DNA from: Panaeolus papilionaceus
Taxonomy: Eukaryota; Basidiomycota; Agaricomycetes; Agaricales
NCBI GenBank assembly: GCA_015501605.1
Contig: JADNRZ010000010.1
Location: 1,912,780 to 1,976,779 of the forward strand
Direction: 5' to 3'
Length of the DNA: 64,000 bases
Part shown: piece by piece, positions 1-10,859 of the stretch
How the letters are laid out: every line of letters begins with the position of its first letter
How positions within the stretch are numbered: the stretch's first letter is position 1
Position numbers and translations under genes: made by a program
The notes under the pieces: model-generated
What the model saw: only the letters and a program-made list of their open reading frames with translations
Database searches by the model: none
What the model was told of the DNA's origin: nothing

Positions 1-1
1 G

Positions 2-88
2 GAGAAAGAGTCCTTCGATCCTGAAGTCTGGCAGCATGACAATGACTGTCGAGACAATGTGGATACCTTTTTGGATCCATTAGACTGA
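2..88 (+). CDS. possible 3' end of a gene entering from the left
   Basis: From the window edge an open frame of 28 codons runs to a TGA at 86-88. It reads as an acidic tail (EKESFDPEVW... DTFLDPLD) of the kind often seen at protein C-termini. No family can be assigned from so short a piece, and it could be chance. Confidence 0.2.
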   Translation, partial: EKESFDPEVWQHDNDCRDNVDTFLDPLD

Positions 89-1281
89 TAGGTAGCTTCA
101 GAATTCAGAGGTGAGTTTCGACCGTGGGATGTGGGTGGTTCAGAAAGTTCTTCGAAGATATGTCTTCATCGAACTCGAAAGACAATAGCAATACTACGCA
201 TATGTTGACCAACAAGCACTTGATCAACGTTTACTCAGTACGCTTATGGCCGTCGATTGCTATTCAAATTCAATTACTCGAACTTCAAAATAATGGTTAA
301 GGATTGTTCTCTCCATGAAGCAACCCTGCAGACAAGGTAGCATATCAACGCCTGTCTATGCTTGGCATATTCACAGACTCGGACACATCTGATGGAAAAG
401 ACCAGTTCTGGCGAAAATAGGGCTTAACGCTGCGTATGGCCGTCGGGAGGCAAGGAAGGCGCTGACCTTATAATTGCGTCCATCTCGAGTTCAGTGCCTT
501 ATCCTATTTGCAACGAGAACAATAGAAGACACGGCGTCCGGGAAAGAGTATATTCTAAGTTACGAAGTCGGTATAGACGAGGGATTTTTAGAAGAGCAAT
601 GGAGTTGACACTTCAGACCGAAACCCAGAGAATAGAAGTTACTCACTGAGGGAAATATTTTCAGTCATTTCTTTTCAAGTTGACGGAACACTCCGTTCTT
701 GTTGTCTGATCCATGGCTGCAATTTTCTATGAGGAGTTACTTGTGGATGCCATGACCAGTGCGCTCTTTTCCGTATCGAGCTTTTTAAGGGACCAACGGC
801 ATTCAAAGAAAGAGCAGGAACGCGTACGATGGAGTGGAAGAAAGTGCACGCTTGGTAGCTTCTGGGCGGCGACTTCGAGAGCACTCCATTCTTTGCCTGA
901 TCGGTGGTCGCCGGTGCACCGAGAAAATCGGGAATTTGGAGAGATGCAACATCGGATAACTATTTCCTTTTGCGAGGCCATGTTTTGCGATCTCGGTGCC
1001 TTATGTTTTGCTCCAATATCAACGCTGGGACGACCTAAGTCAGTGGGGCTTCATGAAGGTTATTTGTTATCTATGAAAGTTACCATCAATGACGATATCC
1101 TTCAAAGCAAACAAGCCTCAACACAAATGACGAACATCCTTGATTCATCAGCATTTCACGTTGTTCTCATCCTCCTCCCTGAATTCCCGCAAACTCCTTG
1201 GTATTTTAGGTATTCATTCATTTGAATACTACCACCTTTTTGATCGTCGTATATATCGTCCATCTTAAGAATATAACCAAA
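89..1281. other. intergenic region, no supported gene
   Basis: About 1.2 kb without a convincing gene. Open frames of 60-170 codons occur on both strands around 675-1225, but they overlap one another, have no recognisable domain and no coherent splice sites. The last 100-200 bp presumably hold the promoter of the ISD11 gene. Confidence 0.5.
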
Positions 1282-1662
1282 ATGTCAGCAGTAGCGACAC
1301 CCAGTCGTCAAGCCATCTTGAGCTTGTACCATAACATGCTGCGAAGTTCGCAGTCTTTCAGCTCGTATAACTTCCGAGAATATTTTGTGCGTCGCACGAA
1401 GGACACATTCCGTTCTATGCAGGTGAGTTATAAACTTCGTCATGACTTTCAACGATAAGCTCAACGAAGTAATGTTCATTGCTTTAAATAGGACGAGACA
1501 GACCCAGAGAGACTGAGCTCTCTGTATGCCGAGGCAGTGAAGGAAAGCACTGTTCTAAAGCGAAGCGCCATAGTTAATCAACTATACGGCGGATGGAAGC
1601 TCGCTATAGAGGTCAAAGAGACAGAAGATCCTTCTGTCGTGCACGAACGTTCCGACTCGTGA
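1282..1662 (+). CDS. ISD11: ISD11/LYRM4-like iron-sulfur cluster assembly protein
   Basis: Two exons, 1282-1422 and 1492-1662, joined by a 69-nt intron (GTGAGT..ATAG) in phase 0, give 103 residues, the usual size of ISD11. The family is a mitochondrial matrix subunit that stabilises the cysteine desulfurase Nfs1 in the Nfs1-Isd11-Acp1 complex, which delivers sulfur for Fe-S cluster building. Seen directly: the N-terminal helix ILSLYHNMLR in the LYR position, and the diagnostic block YNFREYFVRR at about residues 29-38. The LYR tripeptide reads LYH here. The start is the first ATG, preceded by AACCAAA. The tail ends in a charged, variable stretch. It is convergent with RCF1, 417 bp away. The assignment is firm; function in this organism is inferred. 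Confidence 0.88.
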
Positions 1663-2079
1663 TTTATACCACCACCTCTACCCATCTCTGTCAATAAACA
1701 GTGACACAACACAAGCACTTACCACCTAACCACCCACTCGTCTACCTATTCATTATGCGGTCCAATAACACCAAACGACAACCCAACTTATGCCTGGCAT
1801 TCCAACACTTCCGGGTAGATTCGGAAACTAGGAAAGCTTTTAGACAACTTTCCTTGACATGGGACATCGTGTACTTCGTCTCTTTGTATGATTAATTCTA
1901 CACCAGCTCTCCATTAATTTCGCGCCTATCTTTCCCAAATTTTAATCACATAAAGTAGCGAGGATCAGAGCGTTTTTTGTTTGATCATTGATTAAAATAA
2001 GTAAGTTATGTGCAGAGTAGGGATACAGTGAAAAGCTAGCAAGGGGAATGCAATGTGTGGAGCCGTGTAAACTTCAAAG
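1663..2079. other. convergent intergenic region between ISD11 and RCF1
   Basis: The 3' flanks of the two convergent genes meet here. It is AT-rich with no supported gene; the one 64-codon frame (1701-1895) has no recognisable content. Polyadenylation sites are expected but no clear signal was singled out. Confidence 0.5.
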
Positions 2080-2679
2080 TTACGACGATGAATCTTTGCC
2101 GCTTGACCAGAACTTCCAACTGCTGCTCTTTTTTATAGCAGCAGACGGAGACTGATCTGCTGGGGATCCTGGAACAACAGGTGCAGCAGGTTTGGAGAAT
2201 GCCGCCTCCTCCATCGCAGTCGTCGCCTCTGCACCTTTCAACCTCATCTCGAATTCTGCTTTATCCTGCTGCTTCTTGGCCTCTGCAAGTTCTGCCTCCG
2301 TTTGATTACCTTCTGAAGCTTTCCTTGCGGCCCGTAGGGACATGGACCCCGCGACTAGGGCGGCGAGGGTGAGGCCTTGAAGCACGACGCGAGCACGCAT
2401 CCAGTGGTTCATTTCCTTAGATTTTCCCTTTCGCATTTTTACAGCAGACATAACGAGGGCACCACATGTTGCAAAGCATCCTGTGATTCCAAAAGAGAGA
2501 GAGAAAAGAAAGGCCAATCAGGGGTTTGGAGGCTTGTCAAGTTGAAAGTGCGACCAACCGATAGGGACCCATGGGTTTTCTTTGAACTTGCGAGCAAACT
2601 TGTCACTCCACGTTTCAAGTGGGTTTTGGTATGGGTGAAGACCCGGAATATCTGTGACTGGCGTTTGGTTGTCGCTCAT
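2080..2679 (-). CDS. RCF1: respiratory supercomplex factor 1, HIG1 domain
   Basis: Exon 1 (2679-2559) and exon 2 (2480-2080) are joined by a 78-nt intron in phase 1, giving 173 residues. The HIG1 domain is complete: the N-terminal block with ENPWVPIGC (spanning the splice), a first membrane segment (CFATCGALVMSAV), the matrix loop with the RxRxxxQ signature (MRARVVLQ), and a second membrane segment (LTLAALVAGSMSL). The C-terminal third is Ala/Ser-rich and charged with a short helical stretch (AELAEAKKQQDKAEFEMRLK). Rcf1 lies in the inner mitochondrial membrane and helps assemble complex III-IV supercomplexes. The N-terminal exon confirms the start: the internal ATG nearest exon 2 would lose the conserved WVPIG block. 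The intron begins GTTGGT, a slightly weak donor. Confidence 0.9.
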
Positions 2680-3280
2680 GTTATACAGTATGAACAGCTC
2701 GCGTCCTGAGAGTGTTCAGGTAGAAGTTATTAACACTGATTGACTAAACCTCGAGGTGCATAGGTGCACTTACAAGTACCTGAAGCCTTCTGCTCAGTTT
2801 TAGTCATTTGTATGTATGATAATCATTGACTTACTATCAGCAATCAAACAGCCAGAGTCCTGCGACGCGGGTAGTGGAAGCGGAAAGAGGATGAAAAGCG
2901 ACCCTGAAAATTTCCTTTTACAGACGAAAAATCAGCCAAATTACTCCGACGCCGATGAGAGTCGTTGCAAGTCTATTTGGTATTGCTTCGTTCATGCACG
3001 AGAAATTAGAAAATACAAGTATATTACTATGAATAAATTTATATCTCAGGTGAAAGAGACAAAGGACTTTGAAGGAACTGTAAATCCATCTGATATCTAT
3101 CCGACTTCATCGACACATAATGCGGGGTATAACCACGGTATGAATGGGTACATCACTGTCATCAGTCGCATTGGTCTGCATCCTGTCGAGAGCGAAATGT
3201 CACCCAGTGAAGCTCTTGATGCTGACTCGATGCCGGCTTTGCGGGACATCTTGCGTTTGTGGTGTCGTAGGTGGGATTGA
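2680..3280. other. intergenic region between RCF1 and URM1
   Basis: Six hundred bases upstream of RCF1 and downstream of URM1, both on the minus strand. The open frame at 2816-3280 (+) overlaps the end of URM1 antisense and has no recognisable domain. I see no supported gene; RCF1 promoter elements are expected near 2680-2850. Confidence 0.45.
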
Positions 3281-3708
3281 TCAGCCTCCATGCAACGTCG
3301 AGATGAATACAAGCTCATCCTCATCCTGAAGCTCATAATCCCCCTCTCCCTCCAACTCCCAATCCGTGTCATTTATGAGAACCAGTATCCCTGGTCGTCT
3401 ACATGAAGAAAAAAGCCAAAGCTGTCAAAAAAGTCGACTCTACATCACAATGGAAGAACGATCACATACACAGTTCCATTCTCCATAAACAGCTCAGCCC
3501 TCTCCTTCAACATATGCTCCTTCATATGATGTATTAGATAAGTAACGTCGGTTTTCTTCTTCTCCTTGCTTTCATCTTGCAATGCCTCTGTGGTGGTGGA
3601 GTTGTCTTTTGGGACTGAGGAGGGTATCTGGATTTTGTACGTCCTTTGGTTGGCGAAAAGGAGTTCTAGACCTCCTCCAAATTCAATTTTAATTGATAAG
3701 GTCGACAT
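3281..3708 (-). CDS. URM1: ubiquitin-related modifier 1
   Basis: Exon 1 (3708-3470) and exon 2 (3398-3281) are joined in phase 2 across a 71-nt intron (GTATGT..GTAG), giving 118 residues. The protein begins [18 protein letters not shown] and ends with [11 protein letters not shown], the exposed Gly-Gly tail needed for thiocarboxylation by the E1-like Uba4. The segment across the splice ([21 protein letters not shown]) is the Urm1 signature. Urm1 acts as sulfur carrier in thiolation of wobble uridine in cytosolic tRNAs and as a protein modifier. It is longer than yeast Urm1 (99 residues) because of a hydrophilic insert rich in Ser, Thr, Lys and Glu at about residues 31-53. Exon 1 alone reads on to a stop in the intron, so the second exon is essential for the call. 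Confidence 0.93.
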
Positions 3709-3974
3709 TTGAGCTGTTGAATGCGATTCGGATGAGTGGGTATGGTCGTCGTCGAGGTAGAGGTTGAAGAATGAGATAAGATAATGGCGATCCGATCATG
3801 TGTTGGATCGGACATCTCCGCCTTGTGATCGCCGCCACTCGGGCTGGCCCTTGTCCGCTACACAAGAGTAGGTATTCGTAAAACAGAGCAACCTATACAT
3901 CAATTGAATAAAATACACAGAAAAAATCAACTAACTAACTCCCCAAACCTAACTAAATACACGAATCTTCACGC

Positions 3975-5597
3975 TCACCGATTGTCCAAATCAACTTTTA
4001 CATCCTTCAATGATCTCAGGACCTCGATAGCCTCACTCGGCACCCCCGTTTTGCTTCGACTCTTAAACACAACCGTCCTAAGTAGACTGTCGCCTTCGTT
4101 GCCCATCGTATATGAGTCAACCAAACTTTTTACCTCTTTACCCGTCAGGTTATCACAGTCGATAATATAAATCCCTGTCTGCAACTGCTCCGCCATCTCT
4201 CGCGTTCGGGTTGCAGCTAGAAATCCAAACCTTGTCAACCTCGACTCCCCGATTATCCTCGAACTGTCGTCGTTAAAGCCTTTACAAGCGTTAAATATGG
4301 CCGTCGTGTACCGCATGTAAATAGAGGCATAACACACGCTAACAGGATCTTGCATCTCCTCTAGAATGAGCCCAAATAATGTCGAGCCTCGGCCAAATGA
4401 CGATATCAACACGCAATTCCGGAATCGAGCAAATGAGGCGCTCAATAAAGATATCGCATTGCACTGGTTCATCTCCCAGAATAGGGATCCACCGATGGTG
4501 TTGAACGAAATGAAATTGAACGTGGCGGGATGTTTAATGGGGTGGTGCATCCCAACGGAGGTGTATGTTTCTGTTTTCTCGTAGGGATCGAGAAATGCGA
4601 ATGGAATGTACCTGGTGTTCATGAAAGACAGGTAGAGCCCCAAACCTGGAGCGCAGCCTCTCGGACGGAGTTTCGAGAGAAGTGAAAAGAAGCCACGGAC
4701 GGTGAGGAGGTGCTCTCCAGTGCATGCACGGTCAATGACATCTCGTCGGAATATTGGAGGTTCGAACGAGAAATACGAGAGAGCGAGGTGATCTACACTG
4801 CAAGCCATGGATTCGAATAGCCCAGGAGAATGTAAAACAGCGTCGGAGTACTGCCGCCCTGTTACAGCCATTGCTGTAGCTTTTCCCGGATCGTAGTCAT
4901 ACGCGCTGAGTGGAACGTCATGCCTGTGCACGATGTGGTCATTCGACCAACCAGTATCGTTAACGTACCAGTTCGGCCCCGTCTGATGACGATCATAGGG
5001 TGCTATGCTTTCGATAAGTCGGCATTGACAAATCAAGATGCGTAGCTTGTCTGAATCCTGAAGGATAAGGCGCTCTAGGAGGGGAAGGTTCAATTCCCAA
5101 TTAACACGAATGACTATCGAAGTACAGCGCCGCAGATGTGGCTCCAGCGCGTTCAGCACAATCTCCATTCGTCTCTTCTCTGTCACCCTCGAACGTATGA
5201 TTGCACGACGGCTGGCGGGGTTTTCCACCTTTGTCGTTATACAGACAGCTAAGGGCAGGTCCTGAGAGAAGCGGAGACTAAACAGCATTCGCGCAGGATC
5301 CTCAGCAATGTTGAAGGTAAAATTCGTCCACAACTCTGGGACGCGTCGAATGGCGTCCCACCACGACCGACAGACTCGGGCCATGTTGTAGGGGAAGTCA
5401 TCTCTCGTCTTATATAATGTAGGCTCAAATCCAAACGTGCGGTAATCAGATACGACGACTCGTTCGTTGTTGTTGAATTCTTTAAGCTCTGCTTCGTGCA
5501 CGATGCTCGCGATCTTGTGAATGACGTTGGGTGGTAGCCTGACACGTCTTACGGGGTTGAATCTGACCTTCTTGAGGGATTTAGCCTTGGTCCCCAT
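3975..5597 (-). CDS. F-box-like protein
   Basis: A single open frame of 540 residues from the ATG at 5597; a further in-frame ATG at 5666 would add 23 residues (563 in all), but that stretch contains GT/AG signals and looks like leader sequence. Near the N-terminus (about residues 20-95) the order LPPNVIHKIASIVHEAE ... MARVCRSWWDAIRRVPELW matches the common basidiomycete F-box layout, in which the helix that binds Skp1 is followed by the 'VCRxWxxxxxxxPxLW' motif. The remaining 440 residues have no repeats I can name but fit the leucine-rich, weakly conserved C-terminal part of this family. Such proteins recruit substrates to SCF ubiquitin ligases; the substrate is unknown. Whether the 24-codon N-terminal choice is right needs transcript data. 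Confidence 0.7.
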   Translation of the reverse strand: MGTKAKSLKKVRFNPVRRVRLPPNVIHKIASIVHEAELKEFNNNERVVVSDYRTFGFEPTLYKTRDDFPYNMARVCRSWWDAIRRVPELWTNFTFNIAEDPARMLFSLRFSQDLPLAVCITTKVENPASRRAIIRSRVTEKRRMEIVLNALEPHLRRCTSIVIRVNWELNLPLLERLILQDSDKLRILICQCRLIESIAPYDRHQTGPNWYVNDTGWSNDHIVHRHDVPLSAYDYDPGKATAMAVTGRQYSDAVLHSPGLFESMACSVDHLALSYFSFEPPIFRRDVIDRACTGEHLLTVRGFFSLLSKLRPRGCAPGLGLYLSFMNTRYIPFAFLDPYEKTETYTSVGMHHPIKHPATFNFISFNTIGGSLFWEMNQCNAISLLSASFARFRNCVLISSFGRGSTLFGLILEEMQDPVSVCYASIYMRYTTAIFNACKGFNDDSSRIIGESRLTRFGFLAATRTREMAEQLQTGIYIIDCDNLTGKEVKSLVDSYTMGNEGDSLLRTVVFKSRSKTGVPSEAIEVLRSLKDVKVDLDNR

Positions 5598-5666
5598 ATT
5601 GCAAGACTCTGTTCTGTAAGTAATAGTGTTTGCTTGTGAGCTAAGAAAATTAATGACAGGTGCCAC

Positions 5667-6739
5667 ATACTTGTGAAATGTTTGTTGAATCGATAATGGA
5701 GTTGAGGTCGATATTTAGCGGTTGGTCTGCTTATAAGTAATGCAGATTCATCGAACAATGGGATTGCACTACAATGGAGTGCGATACAGTGCTTCATAAA
5801 GGTTCCCAATGGTGATTAGTTGTACCGACAACCAACCATCGGGATAGAGAACTTAACCGTGATCCCATTGTCGCGCTTCTTATGATCATCAACTTGCCAC
5901 TGGACTCCTGAAGGTTAAATGTTGATTGGATGGCAATTCTCGATAAACCACAACCTTGCTTTGGTTATATTGCGTGATTCCTGCTCTGTCCAGGTGCATG
6001 GAGATCCTAATGACCACTCTAAGAAATTTTCAGGGTCCCAATGACAGGAGCTTAAAGATTCAGGTTTATGGATCGTATGAGGTACAGTCATGGTCGATTT
6101 CTGAAGATTCAATGAATTCTCCGAGTGGCCTTTCAAGTAGTTCAAGTCGATTGTCTGTCAAAATCATGAGCCAGGATGTCGAAATCAGGGGGATCCTGCG
6201 CGGCAACTCCCGGAATTGTATATTGACTCCAGGCTGTGCTGCGCGATCATGAAGGGTTGGTGGTTGGTGAGCTAACGAAAATTTTACAATCACTCAGAAT
6301 CCAATCAACACTCTCCTCCCTTGCATGCTTGCGCACCCAGTAATGTAGACGTCAAATCTAATTATTTTCATTATGAATTATGAGAGAAACGAATGGCTAA
6401 GAAAGTTCTGATGAGTACTATGTGGTCTCCGACTGGGACAGCTGCTATATACTAAACTCTAATGTTCGTATCATATCGTCTTGATGACGTGGTCATGTCA
6501 ATGAAGCGTGAATCAACTTTTTTGGCGCAAGACAGTCGAGAAATAAGGATGTTGAGTGGATCCCTTTCCCGAGCGACAGATACAATAGAGCATCCAGATA
6601 ATGAGCACAAATAGATGGGTATTGGATAGAGCAAGGTATAGCGAGGCCACATGCACTGCCCGATAAATAGATATCGCAAAATATGATGATCTAAAAGAAG
6701 AAAACGAAAGATGGACAGTAGAGGGTCGCATTGTGTTCT
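5667..6739. other. intergenic region, no supported gene
   Basis: About 1.07 kb separating the starts/ends of two minus-strand genes. Overlapping minus-strand frames at 5915-6293 (ending ...TSYDP and ...CHPINI) are open for 75 codons but lack a domain and coherent splice sites. It may hold a decayed gene, and it includes the promoter of the F-box gene at 3975-5597. Confidence 0.4.
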
Positions 6740-7610
6740 TTAGAACATCATAGCACCAAGAACAGCACCGAGAGCAATTCCGACCGAGCCAGCACGGGTG
6801 CTAACGGCGGCACCCTTTGAGGGAGAAGGTGAGGCCGAGGTGGAGGGCTTGGTGGAAGCAGCGCTGGAGCTGGCGGAAGTGGGCTTGGTGGAAGACGAGG
6901 CGCCTGGAGCGGGAGTCGAGGAGGCAGCGGCACCACCAAGAGGAGCAGTGGATTGACCGGCGATTTGGGCCTTGACTGCATCGGAGAAGTTGCCAGTCAT
7001 GCTGTCGAGACTGTAAGGAAGATTTTTAATTCATGTAGCACGATATGGTTGACTGGGCAGTAACTTACGTGAACTTGGCCGAGAAAGCCAAAGCAGGGAA
7101 CTGAGGAGCGTCAGGATCCTTGAAGCCAAGGGACTCGAAACGGATGAAGCTGTAGAGGGGAGGTTAGCATTTTTCAAAGGGAAAATTTACTGACTCACTA
7201 TTCGCCGCTGTTGGGACCAATAGAGGGGTCAACAGTGAAGGTGAGCTGAGACTCGGTGGAGACATCAACACTCGCATTGATGAGCTGGAGTGAGGTCTAG
7301 AGAGGGACATGAGCAACTTATATTGGGTCAAGGATGTTGAAACATACCTGTTGAAGTTGGTTTCCAACATAGATGGAGATCTTGGCGGGACCGAAGTCTT
7401 TGAGGCTGGGAGCTGAACCATCATCCTGCCACCTGATCTGAGCCTCCTTTCCACCAGAGTAAGTGGTCGACGCAACGGGGGCAGTCGTCTATAGGAAAGA
7501 GTCAGTATTCAAAATTGTCATGTAGAGGTACCGTTTGCATGGTTACGCACGAAAATCTTAGCCAACGAGGCAGAAGCGAGAGCGACGACGATGAAAGCTT
7601 TAGCGAACAT
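6740..7610 (-). CDS. secreted GPI-anchored Ser/Thr-rich protein, Kre9/Knh1-like N-terminal domain
   Basis: Five exons (7610-7551, 7488-7348, 7296-7199, 7149-7069, 7010-6740) all join in consistent phases and give 216 residues. Exon 1 encodes a clean signal peptide (MFAKAFIVVALASASLA). Residues about 20-110 form a beta-sandwich-like domain with the family pattern 'GG..A.I.W.DDG..P.L..FGPA.ISIYVGN..Q' and 'YFIRFES', known from fungal Ser-Thr-rich GPI-anchored membrane proteins related to Kre9/Knh1. Residues about 145-195 are almost only Ser, Thr, Ala and Pro, a likely O-mannosylated stalk. The C-terminus is a hydrophobic tail (SVGIALGAVLGAMMF) typical of a GPI-addition signal. Expected location is the outer plasma membrane or cell wall; a direct enzymatic role is not implied. 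Role in beta-glucan organisation is inference from the family only. Confidence 0.85.
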
Positions 7611-7839
7611 TATGGTCAAAAGAAAGTAACGAGAGTGAGTGTTTAAGTGAGTGGAAGGGCTTGCTGTAGAGCAAAAGCAGTGGTTAGCGGTAAGGGTGGT
7701 GGACGTCAAAAAACAAGGGAGAAAGGGTTTGGCATCGCATCCTTTTATAATTTGTCCGGTTGTCGAAATTCCCGTTCCCATCATCAAATGACCATACCCC
7801 ATCATTTATCCTCCCGCGTGGCTCCATTTCTTTTATTAC

Positions 7840-8400
7840 TGTACCATTCAGAACAGTTCGACGGTCAGCAGGTCAGCAGCCCCTCCGTCGGGTCCAAATT
7901 CGGCCAGTGTCAGCAGTCAGGTCGGTTGGGGTCGAAATGACCATATATGTAAGAAAAATCGGTCAGGTTTGAATTTTTGACCCATTTTTTGACAAAAATG
8001 GATAATTATTCTGTAATTCCCATTAATGTACAGTTCTAACAATATGAACTCCCAAAATGCTTTCAAAAGGCCTCGTAACTATCGAAAAGGGGCTTTTTGT
8101 CGACCGTTGCACTCCTCTATTTACAAAATTTACATTGCTAATTCACCGATCCCCTATGACGACAAGCCTAAAAAACTTAACCCTGCACTCTCAGATCATT
8201 GCATCGGGGTTCAGACCACTGTTGTTCGGTCGAGGTCAGCACTAAAGTTAGGGGCTCCCGAGGTATTCGCCCAGGGCCTGCGATGCGGCCCAGTCATTGG
8301 TAAAAATTGGTCAGCAGTCAGACACCCAATGGTCGAAAAAAAAATTTGGACCAAGGTGTCAGCAGTCAGACCCCCCGTCGAACTGTTCTGAATGGTACAG
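7840..8400. mobile_element. 561-bp MITE-like element, 26-bp perfect TIRs, TA target duplication
   Basis: The sequence beginning CTGTACCATTCAGAACAG at 7840-7865 is repeated exactly, inverted, at 8375-8400. Each end is flanked by TA (7838-7839 and 8401-8402), as expected for a Tc1/mariner-type insertion. Just inside each end lie copies of a short GTCAGCAGTCAG motif and an inverted copy of GGTCCAAATT, so the inverted similarity continues imperfectly. No open frame of note is inside, so the element is non-autonomous. Confidence 0.85.
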
Positions 8401-8402
8401 TA

Positions 8403-9010
8403 TTCCATCTCCTGTCCACTCAATCGCTTCTAATTCTTGATTCTCATCGTTCTATCATTAAAAAGACGCCCATGATTTTTACCAGATGGAATTTTGTTTA
8501 GAGCATTCCCAATCGTAGCGCAAATTCATGAAGTTTTTGCTGGCCCCACCTGCCCAAGCGCACTTGGCAGCGATGGCTTTTTGTAGAAACCAAAACTACC
8601 GTGTTGTTGTTCTGCTTTTTTTACGACTGCGTAAATCAATTGAGTCGGATTCCCATACAGATGCGTACTCGCCGGACATATGTCAACGGGACCTGCAAAA
8701 TATTCGCAGAAACGCCAGGTTCTTACAGAGTTAGGTCAGCGTGGTTATTTATAAACCGCAGTACCGCATTGAGATGGTAACTTTTTTAAATAATGGACAA
8801 ATACCAATTGGGCCGACGCTTTTTGCTCATCTTTGACCAAGCATCACTTCGTCAAGATAGTCCCCAGGAATTGACATGCCTGAATTGCACACTTCGCCAG
8901 CACTAGACTGTCCTAGTACCTGCTTGGATGCATTCTTTATGTCACCCCTAAGCAAGGTAATAATACATACTTCAAAACAATTATAGCTCCGCCAAGCATG
9001 TCTACATATC
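8403..9010. other. intergenic region, no supported gene
   Basis: About 600 bp between the small TIR element and the 3' end of the SGNH esterase gene. Short frames on both strands (62-77 codons) have no recognisable content. Confidence 0.5.
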
Positions 9011-10360
9011 TCATGGCAAGTTTGCTTCAATAAATTTCGCCAGCTTCTCTCCCAATACATTATGGGTTTGCAACGTTAGGTGAACGCCGTCCATGGTGTC
9101 TTTGTCGCCTAGTCCTTTGACGAGGTCGCATAGTTTTACCCCGATCTCGCCGAACTCACCCTGCAGCGTTTGTGCAATGATCGGTACGGCGTTCACCAGC
9201 TCTGTGTTGTCCGTGTCACAATCTGGGAATGGCGGCTGAGGGGCCCGCATGAGTGTAGCCATTTTACGTCTTTGACGAAGGAAAAACTAACCACAAGCCA
9301 CACTTGGGACAGGGAAGGTGACATTCGAAGCAGCTTGGCGGTTAAATCCCGTAAAGTGTCGTGAAAACGATTTGGTGAGATTTCAAAGAATTGGTCGTTT
9401 GTTCCTGTCCTCCGAGTCAGCCATGATCATCAATACATAAGGCGGGAAGCACCAAATTTACCGATGGCGAAAATTACAACGTCTGCTTCCACGGACTGAG
9501 TCCCATGCGGCGATTCTTCTTTCGACCGCGGCGTGTCCTACAGTTCGATCGCGAATGTCAGGTTTGATCATCCACATACTCGATGAAGGTTTACCCAAAA
9601 GAACCCTTCCGACATTCCAATGGCGGGAAACTTATCCTTGATATCATCTGCGTTCGGCGAAACGAGGAGCCATCCAGGGTAGCTGCACAGCTTCACCTCG
9701 ACCCGTGTCGGTACAGCCGCTTGCAAAAGTTTCCTCTGCGCGACGAATGGAAACGCGTCGAGGACTCCGAATGGCACAGCCTCTCCTCGAGGTCCTCCAG
9801 GAGACGCGAATGCTAACGATATGGAGTCACCGATTAGGAGGATCTTTGGAATGGAGGTACTTTTTTCTTGCGCGAAATGAATGGTCGCGTTCTACCCAAA
9901 GTCAGTTCGCGAGTGTCTAATCCGTCTGCGATCCTCGATCAGAACTCACATCGTCAACACTCAAACCCTCTAACTCAAATGTAGACGCCCAATCGGTGAG
10001 CATAATCTTGATCCACATGCTATCGACGAAACCATCATCATGAATTGTGAGATTGGAACCGGGTTGTGGGTCCACGGCGGTCCAGCCTTCCCTATCTAGC
10101 AGAACGGATGTTTCATCACCACCATCGCGTGCTTTTAATATGGTGATCATTTTTGTGCCTCCGTTAATCTTATCTTTCCTCTCGGTATTTTCTCCAACCC
10201 GAAGGTGAAGGTGAGAACCGGTAAAACAGAAGGACAGTGATGCGCTTGCCCATGATGCGGATATCGTGTATCTCGTTGTGCTCGATGGATCGGAAGAGTT
10301 AACCTTGGACCACCTTCCGCTCAAGCCTGGTACGAGGTCTGAGGGTGTTATCAGCTTCAT
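9011..10360 (-). CDS. SGNH/GDSL esterase with N-terminal beta-sandwich (CE2-like)
   Basis: Five exons (10360-9950, 9891-9595, 9537-9462, 9404-9292, 9235-9011) join in phase to 373 residues. The first 137 residues resemble the N-terminal beta-sandwich of CE2-type acetyl esterases (SGRWSKVN, then FTGSHLHLRVG). The catalytic half carries block I ILLIGDSISL with the presumed nucleophile Ser160, block III GTND at 262-265, and block V DGVHLT with presumed Asp348 and His351. Family members remove acetyl groups from hemicellulose or related sugars. No signal peptide is visible: the protein starts MKLITPSDLVPG, so it may be intracellular, or a first exon is missing. The fourth intron was placed so that the protein reads VWLVPPFPD, which fits the family; an alternative acceptor 13 nt further would change the frame. 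Confidence 0.8.
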
Positions 10361-10539
10361 GATGGATTTAGATGGGCGTTAGAACGAAGGGAGCTTCCCA
10401 TCATTTTGGGCACTATTTTAAGAACTGTGGCTCGGGATGCGTGTATTTACCCATGGGGCGGCTTTCGGAACAGTTGTATACTTCTCAAAACTTGGAGGCG
10501 ATCATGAAGACCCAAATATTTTCAAGTTAGAATTTCACA

Positions 10540-10818
10540 TCATACTAATAAACCTACAGAAAATTGTGGCTCAAGTAGTTGTAATGTTATATCTAAACCC
10601 ATATGTACAATATTAATTGGGGAGCCCGTACTTGAATCGTTTCGCGTAAAACACCATGTCGAGGTCCTGCTCGAGATGTCACCCTCAAACTGACCCCGAG
10701 TCGTCATGTTTGTCCCAAAACTGCAATGACCGAAAGTGGGAGAACAGTCATCCTGGAAGTTGGAGTCTATTGTATAGTTAGCTTGATGCATCCAAAGGGG
10801 TCCATCGACATTTTTCAA
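10540..10818 (-). pseudogene. relic exon of the PPxY membrane-protein family
   Basis: An open stretch of 92 codons contains NVDGPLW ... YTIDSNFQDD, which resembles the start of exon 2 of the intact paralogue at 23705-25260 (DVQGPYTIDC). No matching first exon, membrane segment or tail is found around it, so it is best read as an isolated, decayed exon. The similarity is short and seen only by eye. Confidence 0.35.
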
Positions 10819-10859
10819 CGAATGGATGATCTCGTTGTTGGTTGGTTGTTGGGCTCAGG

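Noticed and set aside
713..1225. 170-codon plus-strand open frame
   Set aside because: It overlaps two minus-strand frames over the same bases, has no domain or signal and an odd composition; chance is the best explanation.
3904..4170. 88-codon plus-strand frame
   Set aside because: It is antisense to the C-terminus of the F-box gene on the minus strand.
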